NCBI RefSeq assembly: GCF_003261635.1
Contig: NZ_QFXK01000039.1
Coordinates: 372,001-436,000, forward strand
Direction: 5' to 3'
From: Kribbella monticola
GTDB lineage: Bacteria > Actinomycetota > Actinomycetes > Propionibacteriales > Kribbellaceae
DNA length: 64,000 bases
The notes beneath the pieces were generated by a model. The model ran no database searches, was not told the origin of the DNA, and saw only the letters and a list, made by a program, of their open reading frames with translations. A program made the translations under genes and the position numbers. This document shows, one piece after another, positions 16,904 through 25,267 of the stretch. How positions within the stretch are numbered: the stretch's first letter is position 1; each line of letters starts with the position of its first letter.

Positions 16904-17791
16904 TCACGGAATCCTGGTCGGATCCAGGGCGGGCGGGTCCTGGGGCAGGGCCTTCCCGGCGGCGTCGTACGCCCGGTAGGCGGCGGGGAACAAGGCATTG
17001 GGTCCGGCAGCCCAGATCAGGGCGAAGTAGCCGTCGTTGACGGGCACAGAGATCTTGTGGCCGTTCTTGGCGTCGATCTCGAGCCGCACGGCGCGCACCG
17101 GCAAACGGCTGCCGTCGAGAAACAGCATGCCCTTGCACGGTGTGCCTGCCGCGCAGGCCGACCCTTGGCCCATCAGGTTCGGATCCATCTTCTTGGGCGC
17201 GGCGGTCACGGTCCCGACTCGGGTGTAGGAACTCGCCCCCAGGCCCGAGGGCACCGTCGATACGTACAGGTCGCAGTACGCCACCTGCTTGTTCGACGGA
17301 GAGACCGCCACGAGCGCCGTACCGATTTTCGGCTGAACGGAGCGCGCCATCACTCGCCAGCCGGTGAGATCCACGGCCGCCGGTCGGCTTGCCTTCGCGG
17401 GGCCACGGCGGGACGGGTCGTTCAGCTTGGCCGCGCAAGCCTCCAAGAGCGCGGCCTCGTCGAACTTCGGGTTGTCCACCGTGCGACCCGACGCGTCGAC
17501 ATTGCGCTGGTAATTCTTCTGCACCTTCACGATCTTGGTCCGTTCGAAGGTGGGCGAAGGGCTGGTGCCGGCTACGCCCGGACGGCCCGAGGTCGTGCCG
17601 AGATCGGGCAGGTAGGCCGCGGCCGCCGCGATCACCGCAACCCCGGCGACCACCCCGCCGATCGAGGCGACCCTGCGACGCTTTCGCCCGCGCCGGCCGC
17701 GTTCGAGCAGGGCTGCCGAGTCGATCGGGTCCAGCGGGTCATTGTCCGCCAGGCGGTGGAGTTCGGCGCCGAGTTCCTGGAGGTCTTTCAT
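16904..17791 (-). CDS. Membrane-anchored partner of the SigE-type sigma factor (putative anti-sigma)
   Basis: The 295-aa protein has a short cytoplasmic N-terminus with a basic RRGRKRRR stretch, one transmembrane helix (about residues 44-64, VASIGGVVAGVAVIAAAAAYLP), and an extracytoplasmic domain with four cysteines. I choose the ATG at 17791 because AAGGAG lies 6 nt upstream; an ATG at 17806 is also open. It directly follows the sigma factor gene, with which it is probably co-transcribed. Position and topology suggest an anti-sigma role, but I see no classical zinc-binding HxxxCxxC motif, so this remains inferred. Confidence 0.7.
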   Translation of the reverse strand: MKDLQELGAELHRLADNDPLDPIDSAALLERGRRGRKRRRVASIGGVVAGVAVIAAAAAYLPDLGTTSGRPGVAGTSPSPTFERTKIVKVQKNYQRNVDASGRTVDNPKFDEAALLEACAAKLNDPSRRGPAKASRPAAVDLTGWRVMARSVQPKIGTALVAVSPSNKQVAYCDLYVSTVPSGLGASSYTRVGTVTAAPKKMDPNLMGQGSACAAGTPCKGMLFLDGSRLPVRAVRLEIDAKNGHKISVPVNDGYFALIWAAGPNALFPAAYRAYDAAGKALPQDPPALDPTRIP

Positions 17792-17802
17792 CTCGTACTC
17801 CT

Positions 17803-18315
17803 TCATGATGCGTGGCCGATCTGCCGCGCCCGGGTCATCGCCTGTCGGAGGGTTTGGAGGGCGCGGGAGGACTGGCTTTTGACGGTGCCGGTGGTGCAGC
17901 CGAGGATTTCGGCGGTCTGGTCGACCGACAGGTCCTCGTAGTACCGGAGCACCACGCAAGCCCGTTGTCGCGGTGAGAGGACGGCGAGCGCAGTACGGAG
18001 CTCGTCCTGGTCCGCCTGCGTGCCGGCTGGATCCCCGCCGTACGACGTGAGGTCCGGCGCCGTGTCGGTCGGAACCTCCCGGCGCCAGGGGCGCCGACCG
18101 CTGTCCAGGGCCGTGTTCACGACGACGCGGCGGGCATACGCCAGCGGGTTCCCGCTGCGATCCACCTTCGACCAGGCCAGGTACAGCTTGTAGAGCGCGT
18201 CCTGGACCACGTCGTCCGCCCGATGCCAGTCCCCACAGACCAGGTACGCCGTCCGCCGCAACGACGAACTCGCCGCCTCGACGAACTCCACATACTCCCG
18301 GTCCCGGTCACCCAT
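17803..18315 (-). CDS. SigE-family (ECF-like) RNA polymerase sigma factor
   Basis: The 170-aa sigma-70-family protein has region 2 at about residues 10-75 (AYLVCGDWHRADDVVQDALYKLYLAW) and region 4 at about 105-160 (LSPRQRACVVLRYYEDLSVDQTAEILGCTTGTVKSQSSRAL), matching the streptomycete SigE-like subgroup. ATG 18315 is preceded by GGGAGG; a GTG 12 nt upstream would bury that site. The downstream gene encodes a membrane protein that may sequester it. It probably answers envelope or secretion stress, as such pairs usually do. Confidence 0.9.
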   Translation of the reverse strand: MGDRDREYVEFVEAASSSLRRTAYLVCGDWHRADDVVQDALYKLYLAWSKVDRSGNPLAYARRVVVNTALDSGRRPWRREVPTDTAPDLTSYGGDPAGTQADQDELRTALAVLSPRQRACVVLRYYEDLSVDQTAEILGCTTGTVKSQSSRALQTLRQAMTRARQIGHAS

Positions 18316-18387
18316 CGCGCCTCCCACTGTCCGCTGTCCCCCTCAATACGAAAACCCTTGCGCGGGAGGTTGCTCAGCCGGCGAGAG

Positions 18388-18861
18388 TCACCGAGGAAGC
18401 AAGGATCTCCGGCCTTTGGCGAGGAGCCAGAACATCAGGAGGGCCTCGCCAACGAAGGTGACTCCGCTGATCTGGAGGGAGTAGCCGACGCGGAGGAAAG
18501 CGCCGAAGCTGTCGACGAGGTAGCCGAGGCCGGCGATCACAACCAGAATGCCGATCCACCGTGGGACCCGCCCAGATCGGTAAGCCAGGTAGCCGATCAG
18601 CAGCAGGTGCGCCCCGAAGAGGACGACCACATCCAGCGGGACCACCAGCATCAGCGCGGCGATTCCCCACCGGAACAAGCCTTCCGACGCCGAGATGTCC
18701 AGTGCTGTCCTGGCTGCGTCGTCCTCGGTGACCAGGCGTTCGACAACCCCGAAGTTGGCCAGGGCCGCGAGAACGGCCAGCAACAGTAGGCCAACGCCCG
18801 CGACCAGTCCGGGAGCGGGCATCGTCGGCCGGGTCCGCGGCGCAGGCAGTACGGCGGTCAT
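18388..18861 (-). CDS. DUF4386-like membrane protein with apparent internal deletion
   Basis: The 157-aa protein keeps the N-terminal DUF4386 part (ISASEGLFRWGIAALMLVV) and the conserved C-terminal part (LFGAHLLLIGYLAYRSGRVPRWIG and GYLVDSFGAFL). The middle helices usual in the roughly 215-240-aa family are missing: residues LDVVV run directly into LFGAHLL. The reading frame is intact, so it may still be expressed. The ATG overlaps the stop of the oxidoreductase gene by 4 nt (ATGA), placing it in the same TetR-facing operon. The family has no known biochemical function. Confidence 0.72.
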   Translation of the reverse strand: MTAVLPAPRTRPTMPAPGLVAGVGLLLLAVLAALANFGVVERLVTEDDAARTALDISASEGLFRWGIAALMLVVPLDVVVLFGAHLLLIGYLAYRSGRVPRWIGILVVIAGLGYLVDSFGAFLRVGYSLQISGVTFVGEALLMFWLLAKGRRSLLPR

Positions 18862-19835
18862 GAGCCGGCCGGGACGACCGCGAGCTTGCCGCGGATCGTG
18901 CCTGCTTCCAGGCGGCGGAGTGCATCCGGTACTTCGGACAGCGAGCAAGTGCTGTCTATGGCCGGGACGAGGACTCCCGCTTCGAAGAAGGTCTTCAGGA
19001 CTTCGAGGTCGGCGGCGTTTTCCTTGCAGAGGAAGGGGGTCAGGCGTTGGCGGACGAAGAGGGACAGGAGCATCGCGCGGAGTTGGCGGTCCATGCCGCC
19101 GGTGAGGTCACCGCCTTCCTCGCCGCCGGCGATGACCGCCGTACCGCGTGGTGTCAGCGCTCGGCGGAGGCGCGTCGGTGAAGGGTTGCCGGCGAGGTCG
19201 ATGATCAGGTCGTAGCGATGCACGCCGTCGGCGAAGTCTTCCGACGTGTAGTCGATGATCTCGTCTGCTCCGAGCTTGCGGACGAGGTCGGCCTTCGCTG
19301 CACTGCAGACTCCCGTGACGTCAGCGCCGAACGCCTTGGCCAGCTGTACGGCGTACGTGCCGACGCCGCCGGAAGCGCCGTTGATCAGCACCTTCTGACC
19401 CGCTTGGATCTTGCCCGCGTCGCGAAGCGCCTGTAAAGCGGTCAAGGCGGAGATCGCGACCACCGACGCCTGCTCGAAGCTGAGTCCGGTCGGCTTGAGC
19501 GCGAGCTTGTCCTCGCGCGCCACGGCGTACTCGGCGAAGGTGCCGATGCCGACCCCGAACACCTCGTCACCGACCGAGAACCTGGTCACCCCGGAACCGA
19601 CCTCGACGACCGTCCCCGCGACCTCACTGCCCCGCACCCGGAGCTTGGGTCCGCGCAGCCCGAAGACCAGCCGGAGCAGGTACGGCCTGCCGACCATCAG
19701 GTGCCAGACGCTCTTGTCGAGGCCGGCGGCCCGGACCCGCAGCAGCACCTGCCCCGGCGCGACCTGTGGACGGGCGATCTCCTCGATCCGTAGGACGTCG
19801 GCCGGTCCGTACCGGTCCTGCACCACTGCTTCCAT
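18858..19835 (-). CDS. NAD(P)-dependent quinone-oxidoreductase-like MDR protein
   Basis: The 325-aa protein is a zinc-independent medium-chain dehydrogenase/reductase. The N-terminal GroES-like domain begins MEAVVQDRYGPADVLRIEEI, and the Rossmann nucleotide site is the GASGGVGTYAVQLAK stretch at about 152-166. The GDEVFGVGIGTFAEYAV and SALTALQAL segments fit NADPH:quinone reductase-like or reductive enone enzymes. There are no zinc ligands of the alcohol-dehydrogenase type. It faces a TetR gene across two matched palindromes and is followed by the truncated DUF4386 gene. The substrate is likely a reactive electrophile or quinone, by family analogy only. Confidence 0.88.
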   Translation of the reverse strand: MEAVVQDRYGPADVLRIEEIARPQVAPGQVLLRVRAAGLDKSVWHLMVGRPYLLRLVFGLRGPKLRVRGSEVAGTVVEVGSGVTRFSVGDEVFGVGIGTFAEYAVAREDKLALKPTGLSFEQASVVAISALTALQALRDAGKIQAGQKVLINGASGGVGTYAVQLAKAFGADVTGVCSAAKADLVRKLGADEIIDYTSEDFADGVHRYDLIIDLAGNPSPTRLRRALTPRGTAVIAGGEEGGDLTGGMDRQLRAMLLSLFVRQRLTPFLCKENAADLEVLKTFFEAGVLVPAIDSTCSLSEVPDALRRLEAGTIRGKLAVVPAGS

Positions 19836-19857
19836 CGTTCTCCCCCTCGGGTCTCAG

Positions 19858-19894
19858 CCTTACTAAGTAAGGTGAACGTACCGTACTTAGTACG
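19858..19894. promoter_or_regulatory. Two TetR-type operators, 23 bp apart
   Basis: CCTTACT-A-AGTAAGG (19858-19872) and CGTACT-T-AGTACG (19882-19894) are perfect odd-spaced inverted repeats sharing the core TACTNAGTA. Their centres (19865 and 19888) are 23 bp apart. They fill the gap between the divergent oxidoreductase and TetR genes. A TACGGT box at 19902-19907 lies 7 nt before the TetR ATG. Two dimers on successive sites would cover both promoters; binding is inferred. Confidence 0.7.
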
Positions 19895-19914
19895 AAAGTG
19901 CTACGGTTCGACCG

Positions 19915-20580
19915 ATGCCCAGACCAGCGAAGGCCCCCGACCGCACCCCGCTCAGCCGTGACCGCGTACTGCGAAGCGCGATCGCCATCGCCGACGCGGG
20001 CGGGATCGGGGCGCTGACGATCCGGTCGCTGGCCGAGGAGCTGGGCGTCAAGCCGATGTCGGTGTACCACCACGTCGCCGGCAAGGCAGAGATCCTGGAC
20101 AACATCGTCGACCTCGTCTTCGCCGAGATCGACCTGCCGTCACCAGGCGGCGACTGGACGATCGAGATCCGGCGCCGGGCGCACTCGGCCCGCAAGGTAC
20201 TCCGCCGGCACCCGTGGGCGATCGGCTTGATGGAGTCGAGGACCAGTCCCGGTCCCGCGACTCTCAAGCACCACGATGCGAACATCGGCACGCTGCGCGC
20301 GGCCGGCTTCTCGGTCGCGATGACCGCGCACGCCTACGCGTTGATCGACAGTTACGTGTACGGCTTCGCGCTCCAGGAGGCGGCGCTGCCGTTCGAAGGG
20401 CCGGACACCGTCGCGGAGGTCGCCGCGCCGATGATGCAACTGTTCACCACCGGCCAGTACCCGCACCTGGTCGAACTGACGACCGAGCACGTCCTGCAGC
20501 CCGGCTACGACTTCGGCGACGAGTTCGAGTTCGGCCTCACGCTGATCCTCGACGGACTGGCGAGGTCCCTGCCTAGCTGA
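19915..20580 (+). CDS. TetR family regulator with TetR-C1-type ligand domain
   Basis: The 221-aa protein has an N-terminal helix-turn-helix region at about residues 12-60 (GIGALTIRSLAEELGVKPMSVYHHVAGKAEIL), the sequence pattern of the original TetR subgroup, and a long helical C-terminal domain with Y/F-rich segments (DSYVYGFALQEAALPF). It is divergent from the MDR oxidoreductase and probably represses it and itself through the paired palindromes. The start ATG lies 7 nt after a TACGGT box without a Shine-Dalgarno. Its last 8 nt overlap the converging purD. Confidence 0.9.
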   Translation: MPRPAKAPDRTPLSRDRVLRSAIAIADAGGIGALTIRSLAEELGVKPMSVYHHVAGKAEILDNIVDLVFAEIDLPSPGGDWTIEIRRRAHSARKVLRRHPWAIGLMESRTSPGPATLKHHDANIGTLRAAGFSVAMTAHAYALIDSYVYGFALQEAALPFEGPDTVAEVAAPMMQLFTTGQYPHLVELTTEHVLQPGYDFGDEFEFGLTLILDGLARSLPS

Positions 20581-21856
20581 CCAGGTGGATGTCGCCGCGG
20601 GCCGCCTTGAGGGCGATGTCGGTGCGGTGCTGGGAGCCCTTGATCCGGATCTGGCCGACTCCGGCGTACGCGCGCTGGCGCGCCTCGTCGAGGTCCTTCC
20701 CCGTCGCGCTGACCGCCAGCACCCGGCCGCCGGCCGTGACGACCTCGCCGTCCTCGATCGCCGTACCGGCGTGGAAGACGCGGACCCCACCGGCCTCGGC
20801 CTGCTCGATCCCGCTGATCACGTCACCGCTGCGTGGCTTGGCCGGGTACTTCTTGGCCGCCACCACCACCGCGACCGACGCGCCCGACTTCCAGGCGAGC
20901 GGCTCGACGTCGGCCAGCTTGCCCGTCGCCGCGGCGTACAGCAGACCGCCGAGCGGAGTCTTGAGCAGTGGGAGCAGCGCCTGCGTCTCCGGGTCGCCGA
21001 AGCGGCAGTTGAACTCGATCACGCGGATCCCGCGCGAGGTGAGCGCGAGGCCGGCGTACAGGAGGCCGCTGAACGGCGTACCGCGGCGGCGCATCTCGTC
21101 GACGGTCGGCTGGAGCACCTTCTCGGTGATCTCCTCGACCAGCTTTTCCGGTGCCCAGGGCAACGGAGTGTAGGCGCCCATACCACCGGTGTTGGGGCCT
21201 TCGTCGTTGTCTCCCAGCCGTTTGAAGTCCTGCGCCGGCTGCATCGGCAGCACCGTCGTACCGTCGGTGATCGCGAACAGGGAAACCTCGGGGCCGTCCA
21301 GGAACTCCTCGATCAGTACCTGGCCGCATTCGCCCGCATGGGCGAGGGCCTCCTGGCGATCGGAGGTAACGACCACTCCCTTGCCAGCGGCAAGCGCATC
21401 GTCCTTGACCACATAAGGCGGACCGAAAGCATCGATCGCTTCGGCGGCCTGCTCCGGCGTCGTACAGACGTAGGCCCGGCCGGTCGGCACGCTCGCCGCG
21501 GCCATCACGTCCTTGGCGAACGCCTTCGATCCCTCCAGCTGGGCGGCGTCCTTGGACGGGCCGAAGACCGCGATCCCGGCCGCGCGGAGCGGATCGGCCA
21601 AGCCGGCGACCAGCGGCGCCTCGGGTCCGACGACGGCCAGGTCGGTGCCGAGCTCGGTCGCGAGGGCGACCACCGCGTCATGGTCCGAGATGTCCACCGG
21701 ACGGCAAACGACCGTTTGCCCGTCGTACGCCGGTTGCAACGCGGCGATGCCAGGGTTACCCGGGGCCGCGACGACCTGCTCGACCTCGGGATCCTGGCTC
21801 AACGCCCAGACCAGTGCGTGTTCACGGCCGCCTGAGCCGATGACAAGAACCTTCAC
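20573..21856 (-). CDS. purD: Phosphoribosylamine-glycine ligase PurD
   Basis: PurD joins phosphoribosylamine and glycine with ATP to make GAR, the second step of purine synthesis. The protein is 427 aa from GTG 21856. The start VKVLVIGSGGREHALVWAL, the ATP-grasp core (VVKDDALAAGKGVVV), GPNTGGMGAYTP and EFNCRFGDPETQ are family hallmarks. An in-frame extension further upstream has no homology. A TAGGCT box lies 8 nt upstream of the GTG, so the mRNA may be leaderless. It is divergent from the Ugp-type importer genes and ends 8 nt inside the TetR gene. Confidence 0.96.
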   Translation of the reverse strand: MKVLVIGSGGREHALVWALSQDPEVEQVVAAPGNPGIAALQPAYDGQTVVCRPVDISDHDAVVALATELGTDLAVVGPEAPLVAGLADPLRAAGIAVFGPSKDAAQLEGSKAFAKDVMAAASVPTGRAYVCTTPEQAAEAIDAFGPPYVVKDDALAAGKGVVVTSDRQEALAHAGECGQVLIEEFLDGPEVSLFAITDGTTVLPMQPAQDFKRLGDNDEGPNTGGMGAYTPLPWAPEKLVEEITEKVLQPTVDEMRRRGTPFSGLLYAGLALTSRGIRVIEFNCRFGDPETQALLPLLKTPLGGLLYAAATGKLADVEPLAWKSGASVAVVVAAKKYPAKPRSGDVISGIEQAEAGGVRVFHAGTAIEDGEVVTAGGRVLAVSATGKDLDEARQRAYAGVGQIRIKGSQHRTDIALKAARGDIHLVS

Positions 21857-21965
21857 GGGCCACGAGCCTAGTGCACTCGCCCCCGGTGCAGAGACTTCGC
21901 TGGGCGCGTACTCGGTTCGTCCGGCCCCGGGCGGTGTAAGACTGCGCCTTACTGGAGGTACTCGA

Positions 21966-22883
21966 TTGACTACTAGCTCAGTGCCGGCGCGCGCCAGCCG
22001 CCGGCCAACCCCTGCTTCACTGGCGTCCTGGCTGATGCTGGTCCCCTGCCTGATCGTCTTCGCACTGTTCATCATCTGGCCGCTGGGGAAGTCCGTGTCG
22101 CTGTCGCTGCACGGCTCCGACCTGTTCGGTCGTCCGGACGCGTTCGTCGGGCTGCAGCACTACCGCGACATGCTCGGCTCGGCGGAGTTCCGGCACATCC
22201 TGTGGGTGACGCTGGCATTCGTGTTGCTGACCGTGATCCCCGGCGTACTCGGTGGCCTCGCGATCGTGTTGCTGCTCGAGCAGCACATCAAGGGCATCCG
22301 GGTGTTCCGGACCGCCTTCGCGCTGCCGTTCGCGTTCTCGGTCGCCAGCGCGTCGGTCATCTTCGCGACCATCTACAACCCGGCGATCGGCCTGGCCAAC
22401 GGGATGCTCGGCCGGTTCGGCGTCGACCGGGTCGGCTGGCTGACCGACCCGTCCTGGGCGCTGATCAGTGTCGCGATCACCACGGTCTGGATGAGCATCG
22501 GCTACAACGTGCTGGTGCTGTCCGCAGGCATCGGCGCGATCCCGGCCGAGATCAACGAGGCGGCCACGCTGGACGGCGCCGGTGGCTGGCGCGCGGCCCG
22601 GTTCATCACCGTGCCGATGCTCGGCCCGCAACTGTTCTTCCTGATCGTGATCTCGACGATCCAGTCGCTGCAGGGCTTCGGCCAGATCAAGATCCTCACC
22701 CCCGAGGGCGGCCCGGAACAGTCCACGAAGACGCTCGTCTACTCGATCTACCACACCGCCTTCGCGAACAACGCGAGCGATTTCGGCGCCGCTTCCGCCC
22801 AGGCGATCGTGCTGCTGGTGATCCTGCTGGCCTGTACGGCGATCCAGTTCGGCGTCCTCGAGAGGCGGGTGCACTACAAGTGA
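21966..22883 (+). CDS. ugpA: Carbohydrate/glycerol-3-phosphate ABC importer permease, UgpA-like
   Basis: The 305-aa inner-membrane permease has six predicted helices. The EAA loop EINEAATLDGAGGWRAARFITVPML (about residues 197-221) contacts the ATPase. The sequence resembles Escherichia coli UgpA along its length, including a GGPEQSTKTLVYSIY stretch and the QFGVLERRVHYK tail. GGAGG at 21954-21958 sits 7 nt before a TTG at 21966, which I take as the start; upstream frame extension lies antisense to purD. It is the first gene of a ugpA-ugpE-ugpB operon divergent from purD. Confidence 0.85.
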   Translation: MTTSSVPARASRRPTPASLASWLMLVPCLIVFALFIIWPLGKSVSLSLHGSDLFGRPDAFVGLQHYRDMLGSAEFRHILWVTLAFVLLTVIPGVLGGLAIVLLLEQHIKGIRVFRTAFALPFAFSVASASVIFATIYNPAIGLANGMLGRFGVDRVGWLTDPSWALISVAITTVWMSIGYNVLVLSAGIGAIPAEINEAATLDGAGGWRAARFITVPMLGPQLFFLIVISTIQSLQGFGQIKILTPEGGPEQSTKTLVYSIYHTAFANNASDFGAASAQAIVLLVILLACTAIQFGVLERRVHYK

Positions 22884-23728
22884 GGAATCTGACCGTCGGC
22901 CGGGTGATCACGTACGCCGTACTGATCGTCGCCGCGATCGCCGTGATCTTCCCCGTGTACTACGTGATCGCGGGCTCGATCATGTCGCCGGGGCAGATCT
23001 CGTCGTACCCACCCGACCTGTTCCCGCACGGCCTCTTCACCGGCAACTACAAGGGCGCCACCTCCACCACCGCGATCGGCCGGCAGTACCTGAACTCGGT
23101 ACTGCAGACCTCGGTGATCACGCTCAGCCAGCTGATCACCAGCGTGCTGGCGGCGTACGCGTTCGTCTTCATGAAGATGTGGGGCCGGACCGTGTTGTTC
23201 GGCTTGTTCCTCGGCACGCTGATGGTGCCGTGGGAATCGATCGTGCTGCCGAACTACCTGACCATCACCGGCTGGTCGGTCGGCGGGGAACGACTCACCG
23301 CGTCGTACGCCGGAACGATGGTCGCGCTCGTCCTCCCGTTCCTGGCCAACGCCTTCGGGGTGTTCCTGCTGCGGCAGTCGTTCCTGCAGTTCCCGACCGA
23401 GTTGCGCGACGCGGCCACCATCGACGGCTGCGGGCACTGGCGGTTCATCCGGCAGATCCTGCTGCCGCTGAACAAACCGGCCCTGATGGCTGTCGGCCTG
23501 TACGTCTTCCTGGCAGCGTGGAACCAGTTCTTCTGGCCGCTGCTGATCGGCGACAACGCCAGCCGGCGGACGCTGCAGATCGGCATCAGCCAGCTCAACG
23601 ACGTCGAGGCGGCCGACCCGGGCCTGATCCTGGCCGGCGTCACCTTGTCCATTCTCCCGACCCTGGCCATCGTCATCTTCGGTCAGCGTTTCATCGTCCG
23701 CGGCCTGACCGCGGGCGCGATCCGGTAA
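22880..23728 (+). CDS. ugpE: Carbohydrate/glycerol-3-phosphate ABC importer permease, UgpE-like
   Basis: The 282-aa permease has six predicted helices. Its EAA loop is ELRDAATIDGCGHWRFIRQILLPLNKP. The periplasmic loop after helix 1 (SYPPDLFPHGLFTGNYKG) and the C-terminal FGQRFIVRGLTAGAIR fit UgpE/MalG-type subunits. The GTG start overlaps the UgpA stop (GTGA) and the TAA stop overlaps a possible ATG of the binding-protein gene, so all three are coupled. It works with UgpA to form the membrane channel. Confidence 0.87.
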   Translation: MRNLTVGRVITYAVLIVAAIAVIFPVYYVIAGSIMSPGQISSYPPDLFPHGLFTGNYKGATSTTAIGRQYLNSVLQTSVITLSQLITSVLAAYAFVFMKMWGRTVLFGLFLGTLMVPWESIVLPNYLTITGWSVGGERLTASYAGTMVALVLPFLANAFGVFLLRQSFLQFPTELRDAATIDGCGHWRFIRQILLPLNKPALMAVGLYVFLAAWNQFFWPLLIGDNASRRTLQIGISQLNDVEAADPGLILAGVTLSILPTLAIVIFGQRFIVRGLTAGAIR

Positions 23729-23748
23729 TGCAGAAGAAAGGCACAGCG

Positions 23749-25158
23749 ATGCGATCTGTCCGACAACGGCGTACGGCGACCGTGGCGGCGCTGCTGGCAG
23801 TGGTGGCACTCGTCGCCGCCGGCTGCGGCGGTAGTGACAACTCCGGCGACAAGGCGACCGGCGGCCAGGACGCGCCCGGCGCCGACGCGCTGGACAAGGC
23901 CACCGGCGTCACCAAGGTGACGTTCTGGCACGGTATGAAGGGCGCCAACGGCGAGGCCGTCGACAAACTGGTGAAGGCGTTCAACACGGCCAACGCCGGC
24001 AAGATCGAGGTCACCGCCGTCTACCAGGGCGACTACGACGACACGATCACGAAGTACAAGACGTCGGTGCAGCAGGGCAACACGCCTTCCGTCGTACAGA
24101 TCTACGACATCGGCTCGCGGTTCATGATCGACTCCAAGCAGACCGTGCCGGTGCAGAGCTTCGCCGACAAGGACGGCTACACGCTGGACTCGATCGAGCC
24201 GAACATCGCCAACTACTACTCGATCGACGGCAAACTCAACTCGATGCCGTTCAACACGTCGATGCCGTTGCTGTACATCAACAAGGAAGCCTTCGTGAAG
24301 GCCGGCCTCGACCCCAACAAGCCGCCGACGAACCTCGACGAGATCATGGCGGCGGCGAAGAAGCTGACCATCAAGCAGGGCGGCAAGACCGTCCAGTACG
24401 GCTTCAACGCCGCGATCTACGGGTGGTTCCTGGAGCAGCTGATCGCCCAGTCCGGTACGACGTACTGTGACAACGAGAACGGCCGCAAGGACCTTGCCAC
24501 CAAGGTGAACTTCGACGGCGAGCAGGGCGTCAAGATCGCGACCTGGTACCAGCAGATGGTCAAGGACGGCTACATGCCGAACACCGGCAAGAAGACCGAC
24601 GACGCACAGGCGGTCTTCAAGTCCGGCACCTCGGCGATGCACCTGGAGTCGACCGGCTCGCTGCGCGGCTACATCAACGCGGCCAAGGGCAAGTTCACCG
24701 TGCTGACGGCGCCGTTCCCGAAGCTGAGCGCAGCCGACACCGGCGGTCCGATCATCGGTGGCGCCTCGCTGTGGGTCGACGGACCGGGTCACTCCGACGC
24801 GGAGAAGCGTGCGTCGTGGGAGTTCGTGAAGTTCGCCTCGTCGCCGGAGCAGCAGGCCGCCTGGCACACCGGCACCGGCTACTTCCCGATCAACTCCAAG
24901 GCCCTCGACCTGCCGGCCGACAAGGCCTGGGTGGCGCAGTACCCGCAGTTCACCACCGCGATCACCCAACTCCACAACACCAAGCCGTCGAACGCCTCCT
25001 CCGGCTGCATCCTCGGCGTCATGCCCCAAGCCCGCAAGGCCGCCGAAGACGGCCTCGAAAAGGCGGTCCTCGGCACCGACCCCCAAAAGGCGATGACCGA
25101 CGCAGCCGCGTCCATCAAGCCCCAGATCGACCAGTACAACAAAACAGTCAAGAAGTAG
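23749..25158 (+). CDS. ugpB: Extracellular solute-binding lipoprotein, UgpB-like
   Basis: The 469-aa family 1 binding protein delivers substrate to UgpA/UgpE. A lipoprotein signal runs through the VAAGC lipobox (Cys at about residue 26). TFWHGMKGANGEAVDKLV, QIYDIGSRFM, the PFNTSMPLLYINKEAF segment, IIGGASLWV and AAWHTGTGYFPI match the UgpB pattern, supporting glycerol-3-phosphate or glycerophosphodiester as substrate, though related proteins bind sugars. AAAGG lies 7 nt before ATG 23749; ATG 23728, overlapping the UgpE stop, is also possible. No ugpC ATPase gene is nearby, so a shared ATPase such as MsiK probably powers the system. Confidence 0.87.
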   Translation: MRSVRQRRTATVAALLAVVALVAAGCGGSDNSGDKATGGQDAPGADALDKATGVTKVTFWHGMKGANGEAVDKLVKAFNTANAGKIEVTAVYQGDYDDTITKYKTSVQQGNTPSVVQIYDIGSRFMIDSKQTVPVQSFADKDGYTLDSIEPNIANYYSIDGKLNSMPFNTSMPLLYINKEAFVKAGLDPNKPPTNLDEIMAAAKKLTIKQGGKTVQYGFNAAIYGWFLEQLIAQSGTTYCDNENGRKDLATKVNFDGEQGVKIATWYQQMVKDGYMPNTGKKTDDAQAVFKSGTSAMHLESTGSLRGYINAAKGKFTVLTAPFPKLSAADTGGPIIGGASLWVDGPGHSDAEKRASWEFVKFASSPEQQAAWHTGTGYFPINSKALDLPADKAWVAQYPQFTTAITQLHNTKPSNASSGCILGVMPQARKAAEDGLEKAVLGTDPQKAMTDAAASIKPQIDQYNKTVKK

Positions 25159-25164
25159 TACTAC

Positions 25165-25199
25165 GGCAGGTGCGGCCGAGTCTCTCGGCCGCACCTGCC
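25165..25199 (+). terminator. Hairpin terminator after the Ugp operon
   Basis: A perfect 16-bp stem (25165-25180 with 25184-25199) with a 3-nt loop begins 7 nt after the ugpB stop. It has no U tract. Its length, GC content and position support transcription termination. Confidence 0.75.
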
Positions 25200-25267
25200 C
25201 CACGCGCCACGTTCCACCGACTGACTCCGCCCCACCCCGCCCATCGGCGAGCGGGATCGGTCGACAT

